64,000 nt of DNA from Pseudomonas parafulva NBRC 16636 = DSM 17004 (GCF_000730645.1 NZ_BBIU01000002.1:62001-126000), one strand, 5' to 3'. Positions 36,200 to 45,668 are shown, counted from the stretch's first letter. The notes: a model not told the origin generated them from the sequence alone. Translations and numbers: made by a program.

Positions 36200-36850
36200 A
36201 TGCCCCACACTACTGCCGCCCCGGCCCGTGTCTGTGTTCTAGATGGTGGTTATCGCCGTGAGGCGCGCGCGCTGCTGTACAACGTGTACCGCAACGACCC
36301 TACTTTTGCCTATCTGTTCGATGCCCAGCGCCCAGGCTTTGAGCGGCGCCTGCGTACGCTGATCCGCGAGTGGGTGCGCCAGCATTTCTACCTGCAGTTG
36401 CCGGCCGTCGGTCTGCTGCTCGAAGACCGCCTGATCGGCGTGGCGCTGATCGTGCCGCCCCTGCGGCGCCTGGGCGTAGCCGACAGCTGGGCCTGGCGGC
36501 TGCGCATGATGCTGGGCGCTGGTGTGCGCTGCACCCGCCGGTTCATGGACTATCAGGCGGCCATCGCCACCTGCATGCCCAGTGACCAGTTGCACGTGTT
36601 GCCGCTTCTGGGCGTGCAGGCACAGCATCAGGGCACTCACTACCCCGCGCAATTGTTACAAGCTGTTCAAGAGTGGTGCGCGCAAGACACCGTCACCGAG
36701 GGTGTAGTGGTCGATACCGGAAACGAGCACCACCTTGCCTTCTACCAGAGCCAAGGCTATGCGCAGATCGGCGAAGTTGCCGTTGGGCCGATCCGCCAGC
36801 GCGTGTTCCTGCACGCCAACCCGACCGCTGCCCGCGCCGCTTCGCTGTAA
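36200..36850 (+). CDS. GNAT-family acetyltransferase
   Basis: N-acetyltransferase-like protein of 216 residues. The strong ribosome-binding site CAGGAGGT (36183-36190) fixes the start at ATG 36200, not an in-frame upstream start. GNAT features are VLPLLGVQAQHQGTHYPAQLL, corresponding to the acetyl-CoA loop (Q/R-x-x-G-x-G/A), and VDTGNEHHLAFYQSQGYAQIGEVAV at the C-terminus. The N-terminal half resembles the puromycin-type acetyltransferase subgroup. The substrate is unknown. Confidence 0.82.
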   Translation: MPHTTAAPARVCVLDGGYRREARALLYNVYRNDPTFAYLFDAQRPGFERRLRTLIREWVRQHFYLQLPAVGLLLEDRLIGVALIVPPLRRLGVADSWAWRLRMMLGAGVRCTRRFMDYQAAIATCMPSDQLHVLPLLGVQAQHQGTHYPAQLLQAVQEWCAQDTVTEGVVVDTGNEHHLAFYQSQGYAQIGEVAVGPIRQRVFLHANPTAARAASL

Positions 36851-36902
36851 GCAGTGCACGGGGCGGCTCCCTTGAACGTTTTGGTCTGGTAGCATGCGCC
36901 GC

Positions 36903-38645
36903 ATGACTTATTCAGGAAGATTACGCTGGGGCCTGGTGTTCTGGGCTGCCAGTTTTGCTGCATGGGGCCAGAGTGAGCTGTTGGTCAAGGTGAAACCCGC
37001 CAACAAGGCGCTCAAGGCCAATGTCGAAGGCTATATCGGCACCTTGGGTAACCGCGACGAAGAGGCGCTTTTGCGTTTCAGTCGCGGGGCAGAGGAGCAG
37101 GCGCGCAAAGCCGCTCAGGCACTGGGCTACTACCAGGCCCAGATCAACACCGAGGTCAAACCCTCCAGTGGTGCAGATGGCTCCCCGCAACTGATCATCA
37201 GCATTGTCCCCGGCGAGCCGATTCGGCTGCGCAACGTCAACGTGCGCATCGAAGGCCCTGCCAGCGAAATGGCGGCCTTCCGGGTGCCAGACAGCAGGGC
37301 CCTGCGCCCGGGCGAGCAGCTCAACCATGGCCTGTACGAAGACGCCAAGCGGCTGATCCAGAACCAGGCATCGCGCTACGGTTTCTTCGCCGGGCGCTTC
37401 AGCGAGCAGCGCCTGGCGGTCGACCCCCGGGCCGGAGTGGCGGATATCAGCCTGGTGTACCAGAGCGGCCCGCGCTATCGCCTCGGGGCTGTGTCGTTCA
37501 GCGGTGATACCCCGCTGGACGACGACCTGCTGCAGCGCATGGTCGCGTTCAAGCCCGGTACCCCCTACGATTCCGAGCTGATTGCTGAGCTGAACAACGA
37601 CCTGCAGTCGAGCGGTTATTTCGAGGGTGTGCGCGTCGATGCCGCACCTACCGCCGCAGTGGGTGAAAACATCCCGGTGGACGTGCGCCTCGAGACCCGC
37701 AAACCCCGCACCCTGGGGCTTGGCCTGGGCTACTCGACCGACGTTGGCCCACGCGGCAAGGCCAACTGGACCCGGCATTGGGTCAACGCCCAGGGCCACA
37801 GCTATGGTTGGGAAACCGAGCTCTCGGCGCCGCGCCAGAACGTAGGGCTGTGGTACGACATTCCGCTTGATCCCCCACTCACCGACAAGCTGCGTTTTGC
37901 TGGCGGCTACCAGAATGAGGAACTGGCAGGCACAGACACCCTCAGCAAGCTGCTCACCGTTGGCCCCGAATGGCACAGCAAGTTGCCCAGTGGCTGGCAA
38001 CGGGTGATATCGCTCAAGTACCAGCGCGAGGAATACCGTCTGGGTGACGATTCCGGCTTGAGCAACCTGCTGATGCCCGGCATCAGCTATTCATTCCTGC
38101 GCAGCGACAACCGCATCGATCCCCACAATGGTTACCGCCTGCAGTTCGACGCCCAGGTAGCCAAGGAGGGGCTGGGCTCGGACACCAACCTGGTGCACGG
38201 TAACGTGGTGCTCAAGGGCCTGACCACCCTAGGCCAGAACCACCGGCTGCTTGGGCGCGTGCAGTTCGGGGGCAGCGCCAGCAATGGCTTCAAGAACAGC
38301 ATCCCGCCCTCGCTGCGCTTCTTTGCGGGGGGGGACCAGAGCGTACGTGGGTACGACTACCAGACCCTGTCACCCAAGAACAGTGATGGCGACCGTATTG
38401 GCGGGCGGTATCTGGTCGCGGGCAGTGTCGAGTACCAGTATTCGCTGACTGAAAAATGGCGCCTGGCGACCTTCGTCGACCAGGGTAATGCCTTCAACAA
38501 CCTGGAACTGCCCAGCCTGAAGACTGGTGTCGGGTTTGGCGTGCGTTGGGTGTCGCCAGTAGGGCCGTTGCGCCTTGATCTGGCCAAGGCACTGGACGAA
38601 GACGGTGGCATCCGCCTGCACTTTTCCATGGGGCCTGAGCTGTGA
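36903..38645 (+). CDS. tamA: Translocation and assembly module outer-membrane protein TamA
   Basis: Omp85-family outer-membrane barrel protein of 580 residues, working with TamB in assembly of outer-membrane proteins or lipid transport. After a signal peptide (ending AAWG) come three POTRA domains to about residue 265, then a 16-strand barrel with the conserved loop motif VRGYDYQTLSPK (VRGY/F box). The C-terminus ends HFSMGPEL. ATG 36903 (MTYSGRL) is favoured; ATG 36894 is an equal-frame alternative. Neither has a good ribosome-binding site. The stop overlaps tamB by four bases. Confidence 0.94.
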   Translation: MTYSGRLRWGLVFWAASFAAWGQSELLVKVKPANKALKANVEGYIGTLGNRDEEALLRFSRGAEEQARKAAQALGYYQAQINTEVKPSSGADGSPQLIISIVPGEPIRLRNVNVRIEGPASEMAAFRVPDSRALRPGEQLNHGLYEDAKRLIQNQASRYGFFAGRFSEQRLAVDPRAGVADISLVYQSGPRYRLGAVSFSGDTPLDDDLLQRMVAFKPGTPYDSELIAELNNDLQSSGYFEGVRVDAAPTAAVGENIPVDVRLETRKPRTLGLGLGYSTDVGPRGKANWTRHWVNAQGHSYGWETELSAPRQNVGLWYDIPLDPPLTDKLRFAGGYQNEELAGTDTLSKLLTVGPEWHSKLPSGWQRVISLKYQREEYRLGDDSGLSNLLMPGISYSFLRSDNRIDPHNGYRLQFDAQVAKEGLGSDTNLVHGNVVLKGLTTLGQNHRLLGRVQFGGSASNGFKNSIPPSLRFFAGGDQSVRGYDYQTLSPKNSDGDRIGGRYLVAGSVEYQYSLTEKWRLATFVDQGNAFNNLELPSLKTGVGFGVRWVSPVGPLRLDLAKALDEDGGIRLHFSMGPEL

Positions 38646-41600
38646 AGCGTGTAATGACGTATGGGGTGCTCGGCCTGCTTGGCCTGGTCGTGACAGTGAC
38701 GCTGGTGGTGAGTGTGCTGGCAGGCACGCAAGCGGGCAGCCGCTGGGTGCTGGGTAAAGTGCCGGGCCTTGAAGTGGTGGGCTTTGAGGGGCGGCTGGGT
38801 GGCACCTGGCAAGCGAGCCGGTTGAGCTTCGTCGATGGGCAGACTCGGGTGGAGGTGCAGGCGCCGCTGCTGGCCTGGTCGCCTGCCTGTCTGCTGCGTG
38901 GCACGCTGTGCATCGGCCGCCTGCATGCGCAGCGCATCGACATGGCCTTTGCGCCTGCAGCCGAACCCAGCGAAACAGGCCCGTTGCAGTTGCCAGCCTT
39001 GCGCTTGCCACTGGCCATCGAACTGGGCGAGGTGAAGGTGGGGCAACTGCGCCTGGATGGCAGTGATCTGTTGGGTGACCTGCAATTGGCGGCCCACTGG
39101 GCCCGCGATGGGCTGCGCATCGACAGCCTGCACCTGCAGCGCGATGACCTGCAACTGAGCCTGCAAGGTGACCTCAAGCCGGAAGGTGACTGGCCGGTGC
39201 AGCTCGAAGGCCAAGTGCAGTTGCCTGCGATAGAGGGCAAGCCCTGGCAAGTGGTGTTGAATGCCACAGGTGAACTGCAGAAAACCCTTAACCTGACCGG
39301 CACCAGCAGCGGTTACCTGGACGCCACCCTCACTGGTCAGTTGCAGGCGCTGGCAGAGCATTTGCCCGCGACCCTGCAGATCCGCTCCGCGGCGTTCAAA
39401 CCGGCTGACACGTTGCCGGACACCTTGCAGCTCGATCAACTGGTGCTGGATGCACAGGGCGACCTGAATGACGGTTACACGCTTTCCGGCTCCGCCAGCT
39501 TGCCGGCCAGGCAGGGTCCCATCCCGTTGGCCTTATCGGGCATCGTCGACAGCAAAGGGGCGAAGCTCAATGGCCTGGACCTGACGGCCAGCGCCACGCA
39601 GCGGGTCAAGCTGCAAGCTTCGGTCGACTGGCAGAATGGCCTGGCCGCCGACGCCCAGCTGGCCTGGCAGGACTTCCCGTGGTTGCGCCTGTACCCGCTG
39701 GACGCACCGCCACAGGTAAGCCTGAAGCGCCTGGATGCGGTGGTGAACTATCGCGATGGCCATTACCAGGGCACCTTCAAGGGTGACCTGGATGGCCCGG
39801 CCGGTGCGTTCAGCCTGGCGAGCCCGTTCGAGGGCGACCTTGGCCAGGTGTCGTTGCCCAAGCTCGCCCTCAGCGCCGGGCAAGGCAAGGCGGCGGGCAG
39901 TGTCGCGGTGCGCTTCGCTGAAGGCGTTGCCTGGGATGTCGACCTGCAGTTATCAGCCTTGAACCCTGCCTTCTGGGTGGCCGAGTTGCCAGGCACCTTG
40001 GCAGGGCCGCTGCGCAGCAAAGGGGAGATGAAAGGCGAGGCGCTCAACCTCGATGCGCAGCTCGACCTGAAGGGCCGGCTACGGGGGCAGCCTGCCACGC
40101 TGAAAGTGCTGGCCGACGGCGCTGGGCAACACTGGACCTTGGGCACCTTGGCCGTGCAACTGGGTGACAACCGCATCAATGGCAGCGGTAGCCTGCAACA
40201 ACGGCTGGCCGGCAGGGTGGACATCGACCTGCCACGCCTGGGCCAGTTGTGGCCAGAACTGCAGGGGCAGGTCAAAGGGCGCCTGGACGTCGCCGGTACC
40301 CTGCAAGCGCCGCAGGGTGTGCTGACGCTTCAGGGCCAGCGGCTGGCGCAGGCGGATAACAGGCTGCAGCAGCTCAACCTCGATGCCCGCCTGGACAACC
40401 AGCAGCGCGGTGTCATCGACCTCAAGGCGAGTGGCATACAGGCAGGCGATACCGCACTGGGCACCTTGCAGGCCAATGGCAAGGGCGATGCCCGTCGGCA
40501 GGCCCTTACACTGGCCCTGAACGGGCCGCAGCTCAAGCTCGACCTGGGCCTGGATGGCCAGCTGGACAAGGAGGACTGGCGTGGACGCCTGGCAAGCGGG
40601 CGCATCCAGGCCGGTGGCCAGGACTGGCAACTGCAAGCGCCAGCGCGGCTACAGCGCCTGGCCAGCGGGCAGGTGGATTTTGGTGCCCACTGCTGGCGTT
40701 CCGGCCAGGCCAGCCTGTGCGGTGATGACCAGCGGCTGGCGCCGGAGCCCCGCCTGCGCTACCACCTCAAACGCTTCCCACTGGAAAGCCTGGCACAATG
40801 GATGCCCAAGGATTTTGCCTGGCAGGGCTTGCTGAACGCCGACATCAACCTGGATCTGCCAGCCAGTGGCCCGAAAGGTACGGTTGCTGTGGATGCCAGC
40901 GGTGGCACGCTGCGCGTGCGTGACAACGAGCGCTGGGTGGACTTCCCGTACAAGGCCTTGCGCCTGGACAGCACACTGGCACCGCGCCGTATCGACACAC
41001 GCCTGGCCTTTCGCGGTGAGCGCCTTGGCCAACTGACTGTAAATGCCCGTATAGACCCATTGGGCCAGAACAAACCGTTGTCGGGCGACTTCAACCTGGC
41101 CGGCCTCGACCTGTCCATCGCTCGCCCGTTCGTGCCCATGGTCGAACGCCTGGCCGGGCAGTTGAAGGGCAGTGGCCAGCTGTCTGGCACACTGCTCACA
41201 CCCCAGGTCAACGGTAACCTGATGCTCAGCGGGGGTGAGGTGAGCGGTGCCGAACTGCCCACCAGCTTCGAGGACCTCAACCTGCAGGCGCAGATTGCCG
41301 GCGAGCAGGTGAAACTTGATGGCAGCTGGCGCAGCGGTGCGGCAGGGCGCGGCCAGGTGGGTGGCAGCCTGACCTGGGGGCAGGCGCTGGGTATGCAGGT
41401 ACGCATTCAGGGCCAGCAATTGCCGGTCACGGTGGAGCCCTATGCCACGCTCGAAGTCGCCCCCGACCTGACGCTGCAACTGATCGATGACAAGTTGGCG
41501 GTGACGGGCAAAGTGCAGGTGCCCAAGGGCAAGATCACCGTGCGTGAGCTGCCGCCTTCTACAGTCAAGGTGTCGGACGACACCGTGATCGTCGGCAACC

Positions 41601-42316
41601 AGACCGAAGAAGGCAAGCCGCCGATGGCTATGGCCATGGACATCGATGTGGAAGTGGGCCGGGATAAATTGTCGTTCAGCGGGTTCGGCCTCACGGCCAA
41701 CCTGCTGGGCCATGTGCATATCGGCGACAACCTCGATACCCGTGGTGAACTCAGCCTGGCCGATGGCCGCTACCGCGCCTATGGCCAGCGGTTGACCATT
41801 CGCCGGGCACGGCTGTTGTTTGCAGGCCCTATCGATCAGCCCTATCTGGATATCGAGGCGATCCGCCAGGTGGATGACGTGGTGGCGGGCATTCGCTTGA
41901 GCGGCAATGCCGAGCAGCCCACCTCCACGGTGTTCTCGGAACCTGCCATGAGCCAGGAGCAGGCACTGTCCTACCTGGTGCTGGGCCGGCCGCTGGGGGC
42001 GTCTGGCGAAGACAACAACATGCTGGCCGAGGCAGCACTGGGCCTGGGCCTGGCGGGGAGTGCCGGGTTTACCGGCGGCGTCGCGTCCCGGCTGGGTATC
42101 GATGACTTCCAGCTCGACACCGAGGGGTCGGGCAACACCACCAGCGTGGTGGCCAGCGGTAACCTCACGGAGAAGCTCAGCCTGCGTTACGGGGTGGGCG
42201 TGTTCGAGCCGGCCAACACCATTGCGCTGCGCTACAAACTCAGCAAGAAAGTATATGTGGAGGCGGCCAGCGGGCTGGCCAGCTCCCTCGACATCTTCTA
42301 CAAGCGGGACTTCTAG
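38642..42316 (+). CDS. tamB: Translocation and assembly module inner-membrane protein TamB
   Basis: Very long AsmA-like/TamB protein of 1224 residues, with an N-terminal anchor helix (about 7-27), an extended beta-helical periplasmic groove and the C-terminal DUF490 domain (about 870-1224) ending LDIFYKRDF. TamB spans the periplasm and carries lipids between the membranes. The start is a GTG at 38642 overlapping the tamA stop; an ATG lies 12 bases on. Length is in the usual range of 1200-1300. It is co-translated with TamA and forms the envelope-biogenesis unit. Confidence 0.95.
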   Translation: MKRVMTYGVLGLLGLVVTVTLVVSVLAGTQAGSRWVLGKVPGLEVVGFEGRLGGTWQASRLSFVDGQTRVEVQAPLLAWSPACLLRGTLCIGRLHAQRIDMAFAPAAEPSETGPLQLPALRLPLAIELGEVKVGQLRLDGSDLLGDLQLAAHWARDGLRIDSLHLQRDDLQLSLQGDLKPEGDWPVQLEGQVQLPAIEGKPWQVVLNATGELQKTLNLTGTSSGYLDATLTGQLQALAEHLPATLQIRSAAFKPADTLPDTLQLDQLVLDAQGDLNDGYTLSGSASLPARQGPIPLALSGIVDSKGAKLNGLDLTASATQRVKLQASVDWQNGLAADAQLAWQDFPWLRLYPLDAPPQVSLKRLDAVVNYRDGHYQGTFKGDLDGPAGAFSLASPFEGDLGQVSLPKLALSAGQGKAAGSVAVRFAEGVAWDVDLQLSALNPAFWVAELPGTLAGPLRSKGEMKGEALNLDAQLDLKGRLRGQPATLKVLADGAGQHWTLGTLAVQLGDNRINGSGSLQQRLAGRVDIDLPRLGQLWPELQGQVKGRLDVAGTLQAPQGVLTLQGQRLAQADNRLQQLNLDARLDNQQRGVIDLKASGIQAGDTALGTLQANGKGDARRQALTLALNGPQLKLDLGLDGQLDKEDWRGRLASGRIQAGGQDWQLQAPARLQRLASGQVDFGAHCWRSGQASLCGDDQRLAPEPRLRYHLKRFPLESLAQWMPKDFAWQGLLNADINLDLPASGPKGTVAVDASGGTLRVRDNERWVDFPYKALRLDSTLAPRRIDTRLAFRGERLGQLTVNARIDPLGQNKPLSGDFNLAGLDLSIARPFVPMVERLAGQLKGSGQLSGTLLTPQVNGNLMLSGGEVSGAELPTSFEDLNLQAQIAGEQVKLDGSWRSGAAGRGQVGGSLTWGQALGMQVRIQGQQLPVTVEPYATLEVAPDLTLQLIDDKLAVTGKVQVPKGKITVRELPPSTVKVSDDTVIVGNQTEEGKPPMAMAMDIDVEVGRDKLSFSGFGLTANLLGHVHIGDNLDTRGELSLADGRYRAYGQRLTIRRARLLFAGPIDQPYLDIEAIRQVDDVVAGIRLSGNAEQPTSTVFSEPAMSQEQALSYLVLGRPLGASGEDNNMLAEAALGLGLAGSAGFTGGVASRLGIDDFQLDTEGSGNTTSVVASGNLTEKLSLRYGVGVFEPANTIALRYKLSKKVYVEAASGLASSLDIFYKRDF

Positions 42317-42333
42317 CGGCACCTGGGCGCTGT

Positions 42334-42888
42334 TCAGCGCACAGTGGCTGCCTCGATGAACTCGTTGCTGTCAGGGGCGGGAGGGGCAGCCGGGGCCCGA
42401 ACCGGGATGATCAGGCTGGTGTATTCCTCGATCAACCGGTTGAGCGCCTCGGGTGGCTCGCTGGCCTGGAACTGCATGCGAATCTGTACCTCGTCAGGGT
42501 CGCGGTTGTCCCCTTGGCGGCCCTGGCCGCCGATGGTGACCTTGAAGCTTGCCGTCTTGTCATCCCCGGCGCTGCGCAGGGCCTGGCGGGCTTCGGTACC
42601 TTTCACCCGCACCGACAAGTCCACTTGCATGCGCTCCAGCGCCAGACCCTTGGGCGACACCAGGGCGAACAACGGCACCCGCATGATGTGATGGCCGTCC
42701 ATGGCCACCTCCACCATCTTGGCTTTCATGGGTGCGCCCAGTGCGTCGGTGTCGCATTCGAAGAACTGATCGAACAGGTTGATGTACTGCTGTGCGATCA
42801 GGCTGTTGGCCGCGCTGGCCGCTTCCTGCAGGCCGCGGGTGATCTCGCGCAGGTCGATGGAGGTCATGGGGGCAGGGGGCTTGTTCAA
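42334..42888 (-). CDS. DUF2589-like protein, copy 1
   Basis: Cytoplasmic-looking protein of 184 residues. It shares the DUF2589-type layout with the next gene: an N-terminal helical pair (ITRGLQEAASAANSLIAQQYI), a beta-rich middle (MVEVAMDGHHIMRVPLFALV) and the EPPEALNRLIEEY stretch at the end, then a Pro-rich tail. A TTG at 42888 with GAAGAG upstream is the best start; ATG 42867 lacks a ribosome-binding site. It is the last gene of a three-gene minus-strand operon convergent to tamB. Function unknown. Confidence 0.7.
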   Translation of the reverse strand: MNKPPAPMTSIDLREITRGLQEAASAANSLIAQQYINLFDQFFECDTDALGAPMKAKMVEVAMDGHHIMRVPLFALVSPKGLALERMQVDLSVRVKGTEARQALRSAGDDKTASFKVTIGGQGRQGDNRDPDEVQIRMQFQASEPPEALNRLIEEYTSLIIPVRAPAAPPAPDSNEFIEAATVR

Positions 42889-42955
42889 GGGGTCGACTCT
42901 TCAGGCCTTGGGGCCCCCGATGCACGGGGGCTGTGGGCGCGATCAAGGGTGGGGT

Positions 42956-43630
42956 TCAGGTGATTGCTCCGCCCGGAGCGGGCGTGGTGCTGGGAGGTGT
43001 CGGGTTGGTTTCAGGGGCCTTGAGCCTGTCTGCCTGCGAAATATGTTCCTGGCTTTCCAGGGCGGCATTCTTGACCACTGTGGGTTTGGTGGCAGCGTCG
43101 GTCAGAAAATCAATCACCCTCATCATCGCCTCGGGCGGCTCCTGGCGTTTGAGCGTGGTGTTGAACGCATAGCGGGCGCGGGTATCGGTCTTGCGGGTTT
43201 GCGTGGACTTATGGCTCACGCTGCCTTTGACGTTCAGCTTGAATGGCCCCCAGCCCAGGGACGCAGCACCCTCGGCGTTGATGTCCTTGCCCGAGGTTTC
43301 TTCGGACACCTGGTTGATGACCAGTTCGAACTCGACAGTGCCTTGTTCGATGGCGATGTTTGGATGAGTGATGGCCGCCACCAGGGGCACCTTCATGGTC
43401 TTGCTGACCACACCTTTGTATTCGCCCTGTTCGTCAACGATGGTTTCGTCGTAGTCGAACTGGATGGCTACCGCCTTGCCATCCTGCACACACACCTGCA
43501 TCAGGAAGTCTGCATAGGATTTGCTGGCGGTAACCTGGGCCTGGACCATGGCTTGCAGTGGGCCTGCGATCATGCGGTCCATGGGCAAGGCGTTGATGAC
43601 CGATCCAATTAAGCTGTTGTCTATCGACAT
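42956..43630 (-). CDS. DUF2589 family protein, copy 2
   Basis: Protein of 224 residues matching the DUF2589 pattern: INALPMDRMIAGPLQAMVQAQ, then ASKSYADFLMQVCVQ, a beta-sheet section with VPLVAAITHPNIAIEQGTVEFELVI, and the EPPEAMMRVIDFLTDA helix. The C-terminal 30 residues are Pro/Thr-rich. It has no membrane segment or catalytic motif. The related shape of copy 1 suggests duplication and perhaps a hetero-oligomer. Family function is unknown. Confidence 0.8.
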   Translation of the reverse strand: MSIDNSLIGSVINALPMDRMIAGPLQAMVQAQVTASKSYADFLMQVCVQDGKAVAIQFDYDETIVDEQGEYKGVVSKTMKVPLVAAITHPNIAIEQGTVEFELVINQVSEETSGKDINAEGAASLGWGPFKLNVKGSVSHKSTQTRKTDTRARYAFNTTLKRQEPPEAMMRVIDFLTDAATKPTVVKNAALESQEHISQADRLKAPETNPTPPSTTPAPGGAIT

Positions 43631-43692
43631 GCTGGATTCTCTTTTTAGTGGGGGTAGGGGTGAAATGGCGCTTGACGGTCACGCTGTCGTGC

Positions 43693-44073
43693 TTAGCGTG
43701 CAGGCAAGTCCTGGCGGCGGATGTTGCCAATCTGGCGCAGACTAAGGCCGTACTTGTTGGCCAGCAGGCTGCGCGACAGGCCTTTGGCGCTCTCTTCCTG
43801 GATTTGCTGATTGCGCAGCTGGCGCAGGAAGTGGTCGGCCTTGGGAATTTCCAGCGCGACGCCAGCGAAACGCTTGATCAGAGCGTCCAGTGCTGCTGGC
43901 GGCAGTACGTCGGCAAGCTTGGTGCGTTCGCGGTGCTTGGGGATGTACTTGGGCCTGCCGCCGTAGGCACAGGTGAGCTGGTAGGCGTTGTCGATGCCGA
44001 TGCAGTCGATCAGGGCCTGCAGTGAGTGGGGCAGTTGGCTGATATCGATATGGCTGAGGTCTGGCATTTCCAT
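43693..44073 (-). CDS. Mor transcription activator family protein
   Basis: DNA-binding protein of 126 residues resembling phage Mu Mor/C activators. The C-terminal part has a helix-turn-helix (about 95-118, KGLSRSLLANKYGLSLRQIGNIRR), and the N-terminal half (QALIDCIGIDNAYQLTCAYGGRPKYIPK) matches the Mor dimerisation region. ATG 44073 has GAAGGAG upstream. It is the first gene of the operon with the two DUF2589 proteins. A TATATA -10 (44180-44185) with weak -35 lies upstream, as expected for an activator-dependent promoter. Confidence 0.85.
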   Translation of the reverse strand: MEMPDLSHIDISQLPHSLQALIDCIGIDNAYQLTCAYGGRPKYIPKHRERTKLADVLPPAALDALIKRFAGVALEIPKADHFLRQLRNQQIQEESAKGLSRSLLANKYGLSLRQIGNIRRQDLPAR

Positions 44074-44324
44074 ATGACGCTCCTTCGGGATGGATGGAAT
44101 GTGCTACCCGATCACCCGCGGCGTTGTGTCGAAGGTGTGACCGGATTCTCAGCGACAGCCCAAGCTGCTCGCTAGGCGGTATATAGGCTGGGGGTTGTAG
44201 CCTCGATGATTAGCTTTTGCAGGCAGTGATATCTGCCGATGTAGGAAATAAACGCCCGATACCGCCGCAGCGGGCTATTTACGTTGGCCGCGCGCTGGCT
44301 GCTGCGCGGTGGGTACCACTACCC

Positions 44325-44783
44325 TCAATCGCAGGGGTAGCTACTGATCAGCCCCGCACTTTTGAGGTAGGCGTCAGGGGCGTCCCGCATGCGGTCCGGC
44401 AGGGTGCGCCAATCCACCAGCAGGCACAGTGCATGCAGTGGCTGGCCATCGCGCTGGCCAATCACCTGGTCTGCGAAGCGGCGGCGGTAAACCACCTGAG
44501 TGGCATGTAGCGGGCTTGCCTGGTCGGCATCGGCCAAGGTCTGGCGGGCCAACGCCGGCAGCTGTGCAGCGGGTAGGGTAAAGCGCAGCGAAGACCCGCC
44601 GGGGTGCAGGTAGCCCGCTTGACGCACACGTCGCCACAACTGCTGCCACTGGCTGCTACCCGCCTGAGCGCTCAGCCTGCTCCCCAACTCAAGCAATTGT
44701 TCGGCCGGGAGCTTTTCGGTATCGAGGGCTTGGAGGGAGGGTGAGGTCAGGTACAACGATGCTAACAACAGGGGCTTGTACAT
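44325..44783 (-). CDS. Secreted hypothetical protein
   Basis: A 152-residue protein with a signal peptide (MYKPLLLASLYLTSPSLQALD). ATG 44783 follows a GGAG ribosome-binding site; a longer frame upstream is unnecessary. The mature part is helical and Gln/Leu-rich, with a single Cys pair (CLLVDWR and SSYPCD at the end) that could form a disulphide. I recognise no domain. It is upstream of, and in the same direction as, the Mor operon, but 250 bases away. Confidence 0.65.
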   Translation of the reverse strand: MYKPLLLASLYLTSPSLQALDTEKLPAEQLLELGSRLSAQAGSSQWQQLWRRVRQAGYLHPGGSSLRFTLPAAQLPALARQTLADADQASPLHATQVVYRRRFADQVIGQRDGQPLHALCLLVDWRTLPDRMRDAPDAYLKSAGLISSYPCD

Positions 44784-44931
44784 AGAGGCTCCGCATGGGC
44801 TGTGAAACCCCATGCTTTCAGCCCGTTGCAGGCCAAACCAGCAGGAAATACAGCGCCAGGGCCGATGCGCGTTGTATCATTGCCGCGGCTCGCAGCGAGC
44901 CATTTGCCCATGATGTTGCAAGGAACCTCTG

Positions 44932-45120
44932 ATGACACACGTGCAGCGCCTCAAATACTCCCTTCTGATCATTCTGGTGGTGCTTGGCCTGATGCTTGGC
45001 CTTTCCCATCTGCAGAAGGCGGGCACCATCAGCGAACAGACCTTCCAGCTGCTGGCCATCGCCATTGCTGTCGTGGTCGTGGTAATCAACGGGATTCTGC
45101 GGCGCAAGGTCAGGCGCTGA
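44932..45120 (+). CDS. Small membrane protein, hypothetical
   Basis: A 62-residue protein with two hydrophobic helices (about 8-26 and 40-54) and a basic C-terminus RRKVRR. Its ribosome-binding site AAGGAA lies seven bases before ATG 44932. It is divergent from the secreted hypothetical protein gene. Function unknown. Membrane topology with both ends inside is suggested by the flanking Arg/Lys. Confidence 0.7.
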   Translation: MTHVQRLKYSLLIILVVLGLMLGLSHLQKAGTISEQTFQLLAIAIAVVVVVINGILRRKVRR

Positions 45121-45128
45121 CCCGTGCC

Positions 45129-45149
45129 GGCCGGCCTGCCGGGCCGGCC
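45129..45149. terminator. GC-rich bidirectional hairpin
   Basis: GGCCGGCC (45129-45136) and GGCCGGCC (45142-45149) pair around five bases. It lies between two convergent genes (stops at 45120 and 45156). No clear T-tract, so termination is likely but not certain. Confidence 0.55.
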
Positions 45150-45155
45150 ATGCCC

Positions 45156-45530
45156 TCAGCGTGATGCCGTTTGTTCCAGCATCGCCCGCGCCTGGGGGTT
45201 GAGGCTATAGCATTTGTCGCTGCCCAGTTCGATAACGCCTTCTGAGCACAGCCGTTTCAGCACTTCCCGCACGCTGAGAAACGACAGCGGTATGTCCAGT
45301 TGCTCCAGCTGCGCATGGACCCCGCGCACGCCTATGCTACGGCCGTTGCGGTCGGCGGCATGCAGCGCATCGATCACCTTCAGCCGGATCAGGCTGGTGC
45401 GCAGGCCAAAGCTACGCAACAGCTCGCGAATCTGCTCGTTGCCTACACGTTCGTCGGCAAACGCGTCCTGTCCCTTGGACGCTTTCCCTGGGGGGCTCCC
45501 CGCGTGAACCGGGGTTTGCGGGTTGTACAT
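45156..45530 (-). CDS. Fur-like winged-helix regulator
   Basis: A 124-residue DNA-binding protein with the Fur-family helical core (RELLRSFGLRTSLIRLKVIDALHAADR, then GVRGVHAQLEQLDIPLSFLSVREVLKRLCSEGVIEL). It lacks the C-terminal dimerisation/metal domain of true Fur, and only one cysteine is visible, so it cannot bind metal in the usual way. It is best called a Fur-like truncated regulator. ATG 45530 has AAGGAG upstream. It is divergent from pvdQ across a 196-base region, so pvdQ is a plausible target. Confidence 0.7.
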   Translation of the reverse strand: MYNPQTPVHAGSPPGKASKGQDAFADERVGNEQIRELLRSFGLRTSLIRLKVIDALHAADRNGRSIGVRGVHAQLEQLDIPLSFLSVREVLKRLCSEGVIELGSDKCYSLNPQARAMLEQTASR

Positions 45531-45668
45531 GTGAATGCTCCTTTTCGTGGACGAACCCGAAAGTTGGGTGCCTCACTTATTAGGACGAATGAGCCATAAA
45601 AATCTGCAACCAAACCGGTTAAAAAAATGCTTAATTTTGTTTCACAATTGCCTGCGGGTCGATTTGGC

